Of a DNA stretch of 25,661 nucleotides, positions 1 to 8,165 are shown one piece after another. Below the pieces are notes generated by a model. It was given only the letters and a program-made list of their open reading frames with translations. It did no database searches and was not told where the DNA came from. The position numbers and the translations under genes are program-made. The stretch's first letter is position 1, and each line of letters starts with the position of its first letter. Source of the DNA: Gemelliphila asaccharolytica (GTDB taxonomy: Bacteria; Bacillota; Bacilli; Staphylococcales; Gemellaceae); the NCBI RefSeq assembly GCF_001553005.1, contig NZ_KQ959865.1:1-25661 (forward strand), written 5' to 3'.

Positions 1-333
1 AATGGTGCATGGATTAATTAAAAATAAATAAAAACAAAAGACTTTTAAAGGAAAAAGTGACCTTCAAACTTGAGAAAAAACTGACTAGAGAAGATTACTA
101 AAGACTTAAAAGTCTTTTTTTTATTAAAAAAAATTTTATTATTATAGTTTCAAAGAAATTTTAGTAAATTCATAAACGTTACAAATTTTAATATGTATTT
201 TAAAAATCGAAATCTTATTAATTTATTTAATATTTTTCTAAAAATAATAAAAAAAATTAATAACCCTACAGTTTAGTCATATATTATGATAAAATTAAGA
301 TAATTAAATTTATATAATATAAGGAGAAATATT
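1..333 (+). other. Intergenic leader upstream of cysS
   Basis: No gene can be supported here. The first 20-30 bases could be the last codons of an upstream gene: frame 1 reads to a stop at 19-21 and frame 2 to a stop at 29-31. Nothing shows which frame, if either, is coding. A terminator lies at 100-122. The rest is very AT-rich. A possible -10 region for cysS lies at 282-295 (overlapping TATGAT and TAAAAT), but I see no convincing -35. I see no T-box upstream of cysS, unlike hisS-aspS in this window. Confidence 0.5.
100..122 (+). terminator. Rho-independent terminator of the upstream unit
   Basis: A 7-bp inverted repeat, AAAGACT (100-106) with AGTCTTT (111-117) around a 4-nt loop, runs directly into a T tract ending at 122. 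It ends whatever gene lies to the left of the window. Confidence 0.75.
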
Positions 334-1743
334 TTGATAAAAATTTATAATACACTGACAAGACAAAAAGAAATATTTTACCCTCTTGAAAAAAATAAAG
401 TAAAAATGTATGTGTGTGGACCAACAGTATATAATTATATACATATAGGAAATGCAAGGCCAATAATAGTATTTGACGTAGTTAGAAGATATTTGGAATA
501 TAAAGGATATAATGTGGAATTTATTTCAAATTTTACAGATGTAGACGATAAAATAATAAAAGCAAGTAATGAAGAAGGAATAACAACAAAAGAATTATCT
601 GACAAATATATAAAAGCTTTTTACGAAGACTATGATAAATTAGGCAGTAAGAGAGCAAAAAATCCAAGAGTAAGTGAATATATACCACAAATAATAAAAT
701 TTATCCAAAATCTGATAGAAAAAGACTATGCCTATATTTCTGATGGAGATGTATATTTCAAAACAAGAAAAAAAGCAGACTATGGAAAACTAAGCAAACA
801 ATCCATAGATGAACTTATGAGCGGAGCAAGAGTAGAAGCAGGAGAGAAAAAACAAGATCCATTAGATTTTGCACTTTGGAAAAAAGTTAAACCAAAAGAA
901 GTATATTGGGAAAGTCCATTCGGCAAAGGAAGACCGGGCTGGCATATAGAATGTTCTGTAATGGCAAAAGAAACACTAGGAAAAAATATAGATATTCACG
1001 CTGGAGGACAAGACTTAACATTTCCACATCATGAAAATGAAATAGCACAATCAGAAGCACATAACCAAACAAAATTTTCAAACTATTGGATGCACAATGG
1101 ATTTATAAATATAGATGGAGCAAAAATGAGTAAATCTTTAGGTAATTTCACCTTAGTAAAAGATATAAGAAAAAAAATAGATCCAATGGTTCTAAGACTA
1201 TTTATGTTAAGTGTTCATTATAGAACGCCAATCAACTATTCAGAAGAAACAATAGAACTAGCAAAAACAAATTTTAACAAAATAAAAACATCATATCTAA
1301 ATCTAAAATTCAGATTAAAAAATGACATGGAAGAAGAAAAAATTTCCAAAGAAATAGAAAATCAGTTAAAAGAAAATATAAAAAATCTAACAGAAGAAAT
1401 GGATGATGACTTCAATAGTGCAAATGCTCTATCATCATGGTATGAACTTGTAAAAATAGCAAACCTTTATATAGAAAAAGAAAAAGTTAATAAAGAAACT
1501 TTAGAAATGATAAAAGCAGTTTTTGAAACATATCAAGAAATATTAGGAATAAACTTAGAAGAAGAAACTATAGAAACAAACAACCAAATAAGCGAAGAAG
1601 AAATAGAGTCATTGATAAAACAAAGAGAAAATGCCAGAAAAAACAAAGACTTTAAACTAGCAGATAAAATAAGAGATGAACTAAAAGAAAAAAACATAGT
1701 ATTAGAAGATACAAAACAAGGTGTTAGATGGAAAAAAATATAA
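334..1743 (+). CDS. cysS: Cysteinyl-tRNA synthetase
   Basis: Class I aminoacyl-tRNA synthetase that charges tRNA-Cys with cysteine in the cytoplasm. The 469-aa length is normal for the family. The adenylate-binding HIGH motif appears as HIGN at residues 37-40, after the VCGPTVY segment whose Cys28 is the first zinc ligand. The KMSKS loop is at residues 264-268, and the later zinc ligands lie in the WHIECSVMA and [10 protein letters not shown] segments. The start codon is TTG, chosen because AAGGAG at 321-326 sits 7 nt upstream and the Cys28 spacing is then normal. It is the first gene of an operon with mrnC and rlmB. mrnC begins inside its last codons (16-nt overlap), so translation is probably coupled. 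Confidence 0.97.
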   Translation: MIKIYNTLTRQKEIFYPLEKNKVKMYVCGPTVYNYIHIGNARPIIVFDVVRRYLEYKGYNVEFISNFTDVDDKIIKASNEEGITTKELSDKYIKAFYEDYDKLGSKRAKNPRVSEYIPQIIKFIQNLIEKDYAYISDGDVYFKTRKKADYGKLSKQSIDELMSGARVEAGEKKQDPLDFALWKKVKPKEVYWESPFGKGRPGWHIECSVMAKETLGKNIDIHAGGQDLTFPHHENEIAQSEAHNQTKFSNYWMHNGFINIDGAKMSKSLGNFTLVKDIRKKIDPMVLRLFMLSVHYRTPINYSEETIELAKTNFNKIKTSYLNLKFRLKNDMEEEKISKEIENQLKENIKNLTEEMDDDFNSANALSSWYELVKIANLYIEKEKVNKETLEMIKAVFETYQEILGINLEEETIETNNQISEEEIESLIKQRENARKNKDFKLADKIRDELKEKNIVLEDTKQGVRWKKI

Positions 1744-2162
1744 AATTAAACCTTAAAAAAGAAAATATAAAAGATATAGAATTTTTACAAGGACTTCAAC
1801 TAGCTTACATAGGAGATAGTATCTATGATATATTAGCAAGAGAATATATTATGAAAACATCTATATCAAAAATAAAAGATTTACACCAAAAAGTATCAGA
1901 AATAGTTAGAGCAACATCTCAATCAAAATTTGCAAAAAAATTATTAGAAAAAGAGTTACTAAATAAAGAAGAAATATCAATATTTAGAAGAGGAAAAAAT
2001 CAAAAAATAAATACAAAAGCAAAAAATGCAACCATAATAGAATATAAAAACGCAACAGGACTAGAAGCAGTTTTTGGATATTTATACTTAAAAAAAGACT
2101 TTGACAGATTGGAGGAAATATTTACTAATATAATAGAAGAATATGAAAAAGGAAAAAATTAG
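1728..2162 (+). CDS. mrnC: Mini-ribonuclease III (23S rRNA maturation)
   Basis: RNase III-type catalytic domain without a dsRNA-binding domain. In Bacillus this enzyme trims the ends of 23S rRNA precursor within 50S assembly intermediates. The 144-aa protein carries the family's acidic motif YIGDSIYD (Asp30, Asp34) near the N-terminus and the second catalytic segment [11 protein letters not shown] with Glu113. The RBS AAGGTG is at 1718-1723, inside the end of cysS, and the ATG at 1728 gives a 16-nt overlap. rlmB then starts 20 nt before this stop. The cysS-mrnC-rlmB order is the standard Firmicute arrangement and supports the assignment. Confidence 0.95.
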   Translation: MEKNIKLNLKKENIKDIEFLQGLQLAYIGDSIYDILAREYIMKTSISKIKDLHQKVSEIVRATSQSKFAKKLLEKELLNKEEISIFRRGKNQKINTKAKNATIIEYKNATGLEAVFGYLYLKKDFDRLEEIFTNIIEEYEKGKN

Positions 2163-2952
2163 ATATAATAAAAATCAAGAAAAAAATATAAAAAATAAAG
2201 ATTATTTTAGGGAAAATGAAGAAGAAAAAGAAATAATAGCAGGACGAAATAGCATAATAGAAGCTATAAATTCGGGTAGAGAGATAAATAAAATATTATT
2301 TCAAGAAGGAATAGAAAAAGGCAGAATAAAAAGCATTTTTAACATAGCAAACGAAAAAAAAATAATTTGTCAGCAAGTACCAAAACAAAAATTAGACAAC
2401 TTAACAAAAGAACATCATCAAGGAGTATTAGCATTTGTATCCCCTTATAACTATTATGATTTTGATAAAATGCTTCAAGAATTAAAAAATATAGACAAAA
2501 CTACAACTATATTAATATTAGATCATATAGAAGATCCTCATAATTTAGGAGCAATAATAAGAACAGCTGTAGCAGGAGGGGTAGAAAATATAATAATACC
2601 AAAAAGAAGAGCAGCAGTAGTAAGCGCGGCAGCAGTAAAAGCAAGTGCAGGAGCTATAGAATATGTAAAAATATCTAGAGTTGGAAGTATCTTAGACAGT
2701 ATAAAAAAATTAAAAGAAAAAGGATTTTGGATAGCAGGAACAACCTTAAATGAAAAATCAATAAATTACACTAATATAGCTAAAGACGTGCCACTTGCCA
2801 TTATAGTAGGTAGTGAAGGCAAGGGTTTAAATAAAGCTGTAGAAAAATCTTGTGACTTCTTATATCATATAAAAATGCTAGGAAAAACTCAAAGTCTTAA
2901 CGTATCAGTAGCCAGTGGAATAATACTATTTGAAAGAATAAAAAACACATAA
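2143..2952 (+). CDS. rlmB: 23S rRNA (guanosine-2'-O-)-methyltransferase RlmB-like, SpoU family
   Basis: SPOUT-class SAM-dependent ribose methyltransferase. The RlmB family modifies the 23S rRNA peptidyl-transferase region. The 269-aa protein has an N-terminal substrate-binding domain at about residues 28-100, preceded by a Lys/Asn-rich lead. The knotted catalytic domain shows motif 1 as LDHIEDPHNLGAIIRTA (Asp127 to about 143, with Asn134), motif 2 as VGSEGKG (222-228) and motif 3 as SLNVSVA (251-257, Asn253). The start overlaps mrnC by 20 nt and has only a weak purine-rich RBS, so it probably depends on translational coupling. A strong terminator follows. The YacP/Rae1 and sigH genes that often follow in Bacillus are absent here. 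Confidence 0.93.
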   Translation: MKKEKIRYNKNQEKNIKNKDYFRENEEEKEIIAGRNSIIEAINSGREINKILFQEGIEKGRIKSIFNIANEKKIICQQVPKQKLDNLTKEHHQGVLAFVSPYNYYDFDKMLQELKNIDKTTTILILDHIEDPHNLGAIIRTAVAGGVENIIIPKRRAAVVSAAAVKASAGAIEYVKISRVGSILDSIKKLKEKGFWIAGTTLNEKSINYTNIAKDVPLAIIVGSEGKGLNKAVEKSCDFLYHIKMLGKTQSLNVSVASGIILFERIKNT

Positions 2953-2984
2953 AAAAATGACTTGTTTAAATCAAGTCATTTTTA
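2953..2984. terminator. Bidirectional rho-independent terminator after rlmB
   Basis: TGACTTG (2958-2964) pairs with CAAGTCA (2972-2978) around a 7-nt loop. A run of A lies on the left and a run of T on the right, extending the stem and giving a U tract in either direction. Confidence 0.9.
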
Positions 2985-3001
2985 ATTTAAGAAATTAACC
3001 A

Positions 3002-3066
3002 TTTATACTAAAAAAACAACCACCTATAAAAAAACAGTAGAATAAAAAAATAAAACTGCTAAAATA
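3002..3066 (+). promoter_or_regulatory. Candidate promoter and LytTR-type operator for the LytTR gene
   Basis: A weak promoter can be drawn as TTTATA (3002-3007), a 17-nt spacer and TATAAA (3025-3030). Just downstream are two related segments, AAAACAGTAGAATA (3031-3044) and AAAACTGCTAAAATA (3052-3066), whose AAAAC cores are 21 bp apart. LytTR proteins typically bind pairs of imperfect direct repeats on one DNA face about two helical turns apart. The first copy resembles the published LytTR half-site better than the second. Autoregulation is an inference. Confidence 0.35.
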
Positions 3067-3092
3067 ACAATATAAAGCAAAGGAGGAAAGGA

Positions 3093-3542
3093 ATGAATAT
3101 AGAAGTTATCTTAGATGAAAACTACAAAGAAGTAAGTGTAAAAATATTTTCAGCAAGTTATTCAAAAGAAGTTGAAATTATAAAAGAAGCTATTGAAAAT
3201 TTACAGAAAAATCCCAGTGAAAAAATAGTAGCATTTAAAAAAGATGAAATAAAAATACTAGATTACAAAGAAATATCTAGATTTTATTCAGAAAATAATA
3301 AATTATACTTAGATAGCAAAAGAGAAACATATTTCACAAAATTAAGAATATACGAGCTGGAAGAACGACTTCCTAGAAATAAATTTATAAAAATATCAAG
3401 GTCTGAAATTGTAAATTTAGATTATGTAGAAAAGTTAGACTTATCTTTTACGGGAACGATAGCTTTAAAAATGAAAGATGGAAAAGTAACTTATGTATCA
3501 AGAAGAAATATAAAAAAATTTAAAGAAATTTTAGGAATATAG
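3093..3542 (+). CDS. LytTR-domain DNA-binding regulator
   Basis: Stand-alone LytTR-type transcription regulator of 149 aa. The first 45 residues form a short leader with no response-regulator receiver domain. The LytTR DNA-binding domain covers about residues 45-148, ending in the characteristic FIKISRSEIVNLDYV strand-helix segment and YVSRRNIKKFKEILG. The RBS AAGGAGG at 3080-3086 fixes the ATG at 3093. Its stop is followed within 9 nt by the start of a DUF3021-type membrane protein. This pairing is the hallmark of LytTR regulatory systems such as HdrRM and BrsRM of Streptococcus mutans, where the membrane protein antagonises the regulator and release activates target genes, often for competence or bacteriocins. 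The targets here are unknown. The cognate role is inferred from domain pairing and not from close sequence recognition. Confidence 0.85.
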   Translation: MNIEVILDENYKEVSVKIFSASYSKEVEIIKEAIENLQKNPSEKIVAFKKDEIKILDYKEISRFYSENNKLYLDSKRETYFTKLRIYELEERLPRNKFIKISRSEIVNLDYVEKLDLSFTGTIALKMKDGKVTYVSRRNIKKFKEILGI

Positions 3543-3551
3543 GTGGTTATC

Positions 3552-3998
3552 ATGAAAAATTTAATAAAAATATTAATATCATTTGCCCTTGGAGTAGGTA
3601 TAGGAGGATTAGTAGAAACTTTCTTAACAGTTCAACTAGGGACTTTAGCAGTAGGGGTACCAGATTTTGTAAATCAACATTCATTAGTGTATGTAAAAGT
3701 AATTCAAACAATTCTTTACGGAGGATTTGGGGTAGTTTCCTTTTTAATAGGAAAATTATATGATATGGTAAAATTATCATTATTTTTTAAAACAATTATA
3801 AACTTAATAATAATATTTATTTATTTTGTTTTTGTAGGTTTATATTTGAAATGGTTCACAGAAATAAAAGGATTAATTTTATCTATTATCTTATTTTTAA
3901 TAATTTATTTTATAATATGGATAGTGATATATATTATGAAAAAAAGAGAAATAATAAATATGAATAAAAAACTCAAAAGTTTACAAAAGAAAAATTAA
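3552..3998 (+). CDS. DUF3021-type four-helix membrane protein, likely partner or inhibitor of the LytTR regulator
   Basis: A 148-aa integral membrane protein with four predicted membrane segments (about residues 7-27, 48-68, 78-99 and 107-128) and a short Lys-rich cytoplasmic tail ending KKLKSLQKKN. Size, topology and position directly after a LytTR gene match DUF3021 proteins. I chose the ATG at 3552 over an in-frame GTG at 3543 because AGGTGG at 3541-3546 forms an RBS 5 nt before the ATG and itself contains that GTG. The RBS overlaps the LytTR stop, so the two genes are translationally linked. By analogy with S. mutans HdrM/BrsM it would hold the regulator inactive at the membrane. That is inference, and the triggering signal cannot be read from the sequence. 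Confidence 0.78.
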   Translation: MKNLIKILISFALGVGIGGLVETFLTVQLGTLAVGVPDFVNQHSLVYVKVIQTILYGGFGVVSFLIGKLYDMVKLSLFFKTIINLIIIFIYFVFVGLYLKWFTEIKGLILSIILFLIIYFIIWIVIYIMKKREIINMNKKLKSLQKKN

Positions 3999-4040
3999 TA
4001 AAGTAACAAGATAAATAATTTTTAAAAAAATTTTAAAAAT

Positions 4041-4070
4041 AAAGACGCCACTAAAGGAGCGTCTTTTTTT
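4041..4070. terminator. Rho-independent terminator after the LytTR/DUF3021 unit
   Basis: AAAGACGC (4041-4048) pairs with GCGTCTTT (4059-4066) around a 10-nt loop and is followed by T to 4070. On the minus strand the hairpin is followed by an AT-rich stretch with T runs, so it may also stop transcripts from the LysR gene at 4208-5119. Confidence 0.88.
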
Positions 4071-4207
4071 GATTGTACAATTTAATAGTAGATAAACGTT
4101 TTGGAGAGAAAAATCATTTTAAAAATCTAAAAAACAAAGAACTTATATTTTAAAGTGTATGTTAACAACTACATATATAAGATTAATTATTTTTTTAAGG
4201 TAAGGTA

Positions 4208-5119
4208 TTATTTATCTTTTTTCAAAAGCTTTAGAATATAATCTAAAAATTTATTTACTATTGGTTTAATATCATCTTTTTTAAAAATTACTACATATTC
4301 AGCCTTTATATCAGAAATATTAAAACTAAAGATATTAGCTTCTTCACTTATATAATCTTTGATTAATGTTTCTGGCACAAAAGTAAGCCCCATTCCAGAT
4401 TTAGCCAGATTAACAGCAGTAGGAACTGTAGTAGTTGTTAAAATATTATTGAATTCTAAATTATTTTTTTTAAAAAAATTAGAAATAGTTTTCCCAATTC
4501 CGTAAGTAGGAGGAGTTAAAATTATCGGGTGAGAATCGAGCAGCGAAATATTTTTTGTAAATTTAGTTATTTCTTTAATTTTAGGATTATAAATACTATT
4601 TATCTTAGGGACAAAAAGATACATCTTTTCACTATAGATAATATTATAGGAAAGATTTTTATACACTATGGGTTTCATGCCTATGACAATATCAAGTTTG
4701 TTTTTTATTATCATATCTTCTGATTTATCTTGAGTATTTTCAAATAATTTAATATCTATATCAGGATAATCTTTTTTAAATGCAGGAATTACCTTATATA
4801 GCATACTTGTAGCTATTGCAGGGTTTATTCCAAGACGAATTTCACCTTTTTTATTTTCTTTTAAAAGATCAAATTCATAGTACATTTTTTTCTCTATTTT
4901 TTCTAATTCTTTTAGATAATGAATATATCTTTCTCCTGCAAAAGTAAGCTGGATATCGTTATTAGATTTATTTAAAATTTCTATCCCTAATTCATCGTTG
5001 ATATTTTTTATAAATTTACTAAGATATGGTTGCGAAACGAAAAGTTCTTTTGAGGCTTTTGTTAGATTATTTTTGTCTACAATAGTTTGTATATAATGTA
5101 ATTTTTTTTTATTATTCAT
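4208..5119 (-). CDS. LysR-family transcriptional regulator
   Basis: A 303-aa LysR-type regulator. The N-terminal winged helix-turn-helix covers about residues 1-60 and includes the recognition-helix segment ASKELFVSQPYLSKFIKNI and the following DELGIEIL. Residues from about 90 form the periplasmic-binding-protein-like effector domain (KKGEIRLGINPAIATSML, then ILTPPTYGIGK). The gene is divergent from the M20 amidohydrolase and MFS transporter across a 352-nt control region, the classic arrangement for a LysR activator and its target operon. The effector may therefore be a substrate or product of the amidohydrolase, which is inference. The ATG at 5119 has no good Shine-Dalgarno sequence nearby, and no upstream in-frame start is better, so translation may be weak. 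Confidence 0.92.
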   Translation of the reverse strand: MNNKKKLHYIQTIVDKNNLTKASKELFVSQPYLSKFIKNINDELGIEILNKSNNDIQLTFAGERYIHYLKELEKIEKKMYYEFDLLKENKKGEIRLGINPAIATSMLYKVIPAFKKDYPDIDIKLFENTQDKSEDMIIKNKLDIVIGMKPIVYKNLSYNIIYSEKMYLFVPKINSIYNPKIKEITKFTKNISLLDSHPIILTPPTYGIGKTISNFFKKNNLEFNNILTTTTVPTAVNLAKSGMGLTFVPETLIKDYISEEANIFSFNISDIKAEYVVIFKKDDIKPIVNKFLDYILKLLKKDK

Positions 5120-5471
5120 AGCACTTATAACTAAATTATTATGATTTATTTCCTTTTTTATTATAGTTTATACATTATATCATGAATTTTTAAATTAGAA
5201 AAATAATTTTTAAAAAAATTGTTAGCAGATATAGATAAAAATGGTATTAACCTCATCTTTTTCAATTTAATTTATTTTTTTAAAATTTATTATAATAGAA
5301 TTTTTATTTTAATAGGTGATAAATTTTGTTAATTTTAGATTATTTTTTCTTTTAATATAACTAAAAGGTTATTAATAATTATAAAATTAATAATTATACT
5401 TTAGTAATAAAATTTATTATAATATAGTTAAGGAAAAAATCTTAAAAAAATTAGAAAGCAGGAGGTAGTAT
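5120..5471. promoter_or_regulatory. Divergent control region between the LysR gene and the amidohydrolase operon
   Basis: This 352-nt, extremely AT-rich stretch holds no gene that I can support. For the plus strand, TATAAT at 5418-5423 is a good -10 with no recognisable -35, the pattern expected of an activator-dependent promoter. For the minus strand, TATAAT-like boxes lie at 5174-5179 and 5160-5165, again with weak -35 elements. The amidohydrolase RBS GGAGG lies at 5461-5465. A tandem repeat just upstream of the 5418 box is listed separately. Confidence 0.55.
5372..5398. repeat. Tandem 12-bp direct repeat, candidate LysR binding site
   Basis: TTAATAATTATA occurs at 5372-5383 and again at 5387-5398, an exact repeat with a 15-bp period. 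If the -10 at 5418-5423 is used, the copies lie at roughly -58 to -32 from the start, where LysR activators usually contact DNA. The simple AT composition raises the chance of coincidence. Confidence 0.45.
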
Positions 5472-6668
5472 ATGAGCAAATTAATTGAAAAAATATATGA
5501 AATTTTGGAACAAAAAGAAAAACGTATGATTGAAATTAGACGTTTTCTTCATGAAAATCCAGAAGTATCTTTTAAAGAAGAAAATACAGCAAAATTTATT
5601 GAAGATTTTTATAAAGGTAAAGATTGTGTTGTAAAAACAAATATAGGAATAGCATCTGGTATAACAGTAGATATTCAAGGAGGCAGTCCTGGGAAAACTG
5701 TAGCTTTAAGAGCTGATTTTGACGCTTTACCTATAGAGGAAGAAACAGGTCTTGAATTTTCTTCTAAAAATAAAGGAGTTATGCACGCTTGTGGCCATGA
5801 TGCTCATACTGCTTACTTATTAGTCTTAGCAGAAACATTAATAGAAGTTAAAGAAAGTTTGGAAGGTAATGTAAGAATAATACACCAACCAGCAGAGGAA
5901 GCACCTCCAGGGGGAGCAGAATCAATGGTTGAAGCAGGTGTACTTGATGGAGTGGATTATGTTTTAGGTATTCATGTAATGAGTACAATGCCACTTGGAA
6001 GTGTTCAGTATAGACCAAATGCTATTCAAACAGGGAGAGCTAACTTTAAAGTGACTATAAAAGGAAAAGGTGGTCATGGATCGATGCCACATTTAGCCAA
6101 TGATGCAATAGTTGCTGGAAGTTATTTTGTTACATCTCTTCAAACAATTATAAGTAGAAGAATAAGTCCATTTGACAATGCAGTTTTAACAGTTGGCTCA
6201 TTTGATGGCAAGGGAGCTGCAAACATCATTAAAGAAAGTGTCACTTTAGAAGGTGATGTCAGAATAATGAGCGAAGAAGCTAGAGAAATTGTCGAAAAAG
6301 AATTTAAAAATATTTCTAATGGAATAGAAAAAATGTTTAATGTTGAATGTGACGTGAATTATTTGAATGATTATCCAGTATTAGTTAATGATTATGACTT
6401 AACTATGAAAGTCAAAAAAGCACTGGAAACATCAAAAGCAAAAGAGATTAAAGAAGTAGTAGAGTGTGATCCACAAACACCATCAGAAGACTTTGCTTAT
6501 TATGCAAAAGAAAAACCATCTTGCTTCTTTTATGTAGGAGCACATAGAGAAGGAACTCCGATGTATCCACATCACAATCCTAAATTTTACATTGATGAAG
6601 ACGCACTTTTAATTTGTGCAAAATCTATGGCGTCTTCTTTAATAGAATGTTTGAAAGGAGAAAAATAG
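5472..6668 (+). CDS. M20 family amidohydrolase (N-acyl amino acid amidohydrolase / aminoacylase type)
   Basis: A 398-aa metallo-amidohydrolase of the M20D (HipO/AmaA/ILR1-like) group, which cleaves N-acyl or peptide-like amide bonds of amino acid conjugates in the cytoplasm. The binuclear metal site is visible as MHACGHDAHT with Cys107 and His109, the HQPAEEAPPGG segment with Glu142/Glu143, GIHV with His168, and the C-terminal MYPHHNP with His367. The lid/dimerisation domain (about residues 185-300) begins at FKVTIKGKGGHGSMP. The RBS GGAGG is at 5461-5465. The MFS gene starts 1 nt after this stop, so the enzyme and a transporter form one operon, probably under the divergent LysR regulator. 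The substrate cannot be named from sequence. Codon use is somewhat richer in T-ending codons than in the neighbours. Confidence 0.93.
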   Translation: MSKLIEKIYEILEQKEKRMIEIRRFLHENPEVSFKEENTAKFIEDFYKGKDCVVKTNIGIASGITVDIQGGSPGKTVALRADFDALPIEEETGLEFSSKNKGVMHACGHDAHTAYLLVLAETLIEVKESLEGNVRIIHQPAEEAPPGGAESMVEAGVLDGVDYVLGIHVMSTMPLGSVQYRPNAIQTGRANFKVTIKGKGGHGSMPHLANDAIVAGSYFVTSLQTIISRRISPFDNAVLTVGSFDGKGAANIIKESVTLEGDVRIMSEEAREIVEKEFKNISNGIEKMFNVECDVNYLNDYPVLVNDYDLTMKVKKALETSKAKEIKEVVECDPQTPSEDFAYYAKEKPSCFFYVGAHREGTPMYPHHNPKFYIDEDALLICAKSMASSLIECLKGEK

Positions 6669-6669
6669 A

Positions 6670-8034
6670 ATGAATAATAAAGCATATAAAGGAACTAATA
6701 AATTATTAGTTGGGATAGTAATGGCGGTACTTGCATTTTGGTTGTTTGCACAATCAATGCTAAATATTGCTCCAGATGTACAAAAATCAGTAGGGCTTGA
6801 TTCTGGTGCTATGAATATAGGAATATCTATAACAGCCTTGTTTTCAGGGATATTTATAGTAGTAGCAGGTGGCTTAGCAGATAAATTGGGAAGAGTTAAA
6901 TTCTCGGTTATAGGACTTGTTTTAAATATAATTGGATCATTATTATTAATACTTGCAACTAATGCAGCACTCTTTATAGCTGGTAGAGCATTACAAGGAT
7001 TAGCTGCTGCATTCATCATGCCTGCTACAATGTCTTTAGTAAAAACATATTATGATGGAAAAGAAAGACAAAGAGCAGTAAGTTATTGGTCAATAGGTTC
7101 TTGGGGTGGTTCTGGTCTTTGCTCATTATTTGGAGGAGCAGTAGCTAATTCATTAGGATGGAAATATGTTTTTATAATATCTATCATTGTTTCAGTAATT
7201 AGTATGCTTTTAATAATGAACACTCCTGAAAGCAAAGTAGAAGTCAAAGAAAATAAAGGTTTTGACTATTTAGGACTTATCATATTTATAATATCAATGT
7301 TATCTTTAAATGTAGGGATTTCAAAAATTCAAAGTTTAGGAATAACTAACCCATTAATAATAGGATTATTCTTGGTAGTGATAGTAGGATTTGTTATTTT
7401 TTATAAAGTAGAAATGTCAAGAGAAAATGGATTTATAGATTTTAAATTGTTTAAAAATCAAGGTTATTTAGGAGCAACAATTTCTAATTTTCTACTAAAT
7501 GCAGTTGCAGGGACTTTGCTCGTAGTTAATGTTTATATGCAACAAGGAAGAGGTCTAAATTCACAAACTGCTGGAATGATGTCGCTAGGATATCTTGTTT
7601 GTATATTAATAACAATAAGAATTGGAGAAAAATTATTACAAACAATGGGTTCAAGAAAACCTATGTTGATAGGAACTGTAATAAATGGTATAGGAATTTC
7701 ATTAATGGCGTTAACTATGGTAGAAGGAAGTTTATACTTTGCTTTAGTATTTATTGGATATTCACTATTCGGTATAGGACTTGGAATATATGCAACACCT
7801 TCAACAGACACAGCAATATCAAGTGTTCCAAATGAGAAAATAGGAGTAGCTTCAGGAATTTACAAAATGGCATCATCTTTAGGTGGAGCAATAGGAGTAG
7901 CTGCTTCAGGAGCTATATATTATTCATTCTCCTCTTCTTTCACACTAGGAGCTACTTATGGATTGATGCTTAATGTAGCATTTTGTATACTATCAATAAT
8001 ATCTATAGTATTCATAATACCTAAGAAAAAATAA
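6670..8034 (+). CDS. MFS transporter, DHA2 (EmrB/QacA-like) drug/proton antiporter type
   Basis: A 454-aa polytopic membrane protein of the major facilitator superfamily. Length and helix count fit the 14-helix DHA2 group. Motif A appears as GGLADKLGRVK (residues 67-77) between helices 2 and 3, and the fourth to sixth helices carry QGLAAAFIMPATMSL and WSIGSWGGSG. The start at 6670 follows AAAGGAG (6655-6661) and lies 1 nt after the amidohydrolase stop, so the two are co-expressed. DHA2 proteins usually export toxic or amphipathic compounds with proton exchange. Coupling to an amidohydrolase suggests handling of an acylated amino acid or peptide or its product, but the direction and substrate are not determined. 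A terminator ends the operon. Confidence 0.9.
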   Translation: MNNKAYKGTNKLLVGIVMAVLAFWLFAQSMLNIAPDVQKSVGLDSGAMNIGISITALFSGIFIVVAGGLADKLGRVKFSVIGLVLNIIGSLLLILATNAALFIAGRALQGLAAAFIMPATMSLVKTYYDGKERQRAVSYWSIGSWGGSGLCSLFGGAVANSLGWKYVFIISIIVSVISMLLIMNTPESKVEVKENKGFDYLGLIIFIISMLSLNVGISKIQSLGITNPLIIGLFLVVIVGFVIFYKVEMSRENGFIDFKLFKNQGYLGATISNFLLNAVAGTLLVVNVYMQQGRGLNSQTAGMMSLGYLVCILITIRIGEKLLQTMGSRKPMLIGTVINGIGISLMALTMVEGSLYFALVFIGYSLFGIGLGIYATPSTDTAISSVPNEKIGVASGIYKMASSLGGAIGVAASGAIYYSFSSSFTLGATYGLMLNVAFCILSIISIVFIIPKKK

Positions 8035-8040
8035 AAATAA

Positions 8041-8090
8041 AAAAACCCTATTTACAATTATCTAAAGTAAACAGGGTTATTTTATTTTTA
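8041..8090 (+). terminator. Rho-independent terminator after the MFS gene
   Basis: AACCCT-A-TTTAC (8044-8055) pairs with GTAAA-C-AGGGTT (8067-8078), with one A-C mismatch and an 11-nt loop, followed by a T-rich tract. Confidence 0.88.
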
Positions 8091-8110
8091 AAAATACAAA
8101 TTAAAAAAAG

Positions 8111-8165
8111 TGAAAAGTTATAAAAATTTACTTTTCATGTCATATTTTTTAACAAAGAATTTGTT
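8111..8165. repeat. Two inverted repeats upstream of gltS
   Basis: TGAAAAGT (8111-8118) and ACTTTTCA (8130-8137) form a perfect 8-bp inverted repeat with an 11-nt spacer. AACAAA (8151-8156) and TTTGTT (8160-8165) form a second one around GAA. They lie between the terminator of the previous unit and the gltS start, so they could be operators or leader hairpins. A weak promoter TTGTTT (8161-8166), 16 nt, TAGAAT (8183-8188) would overlap the second repeat. Function is unproven. Confidence 0.35.

Noticed and set aside
1..31. Tail of an upstream coding gene
   Set aside because: Two frames end in stops within 31 bases and nothing tells them apart, so no CDS was called.
3543..3551. GTG start for the DUF3021-type protein
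   Set aside because: The GTG is part of the AGGTGG ribosome binding site for ATG 3552.
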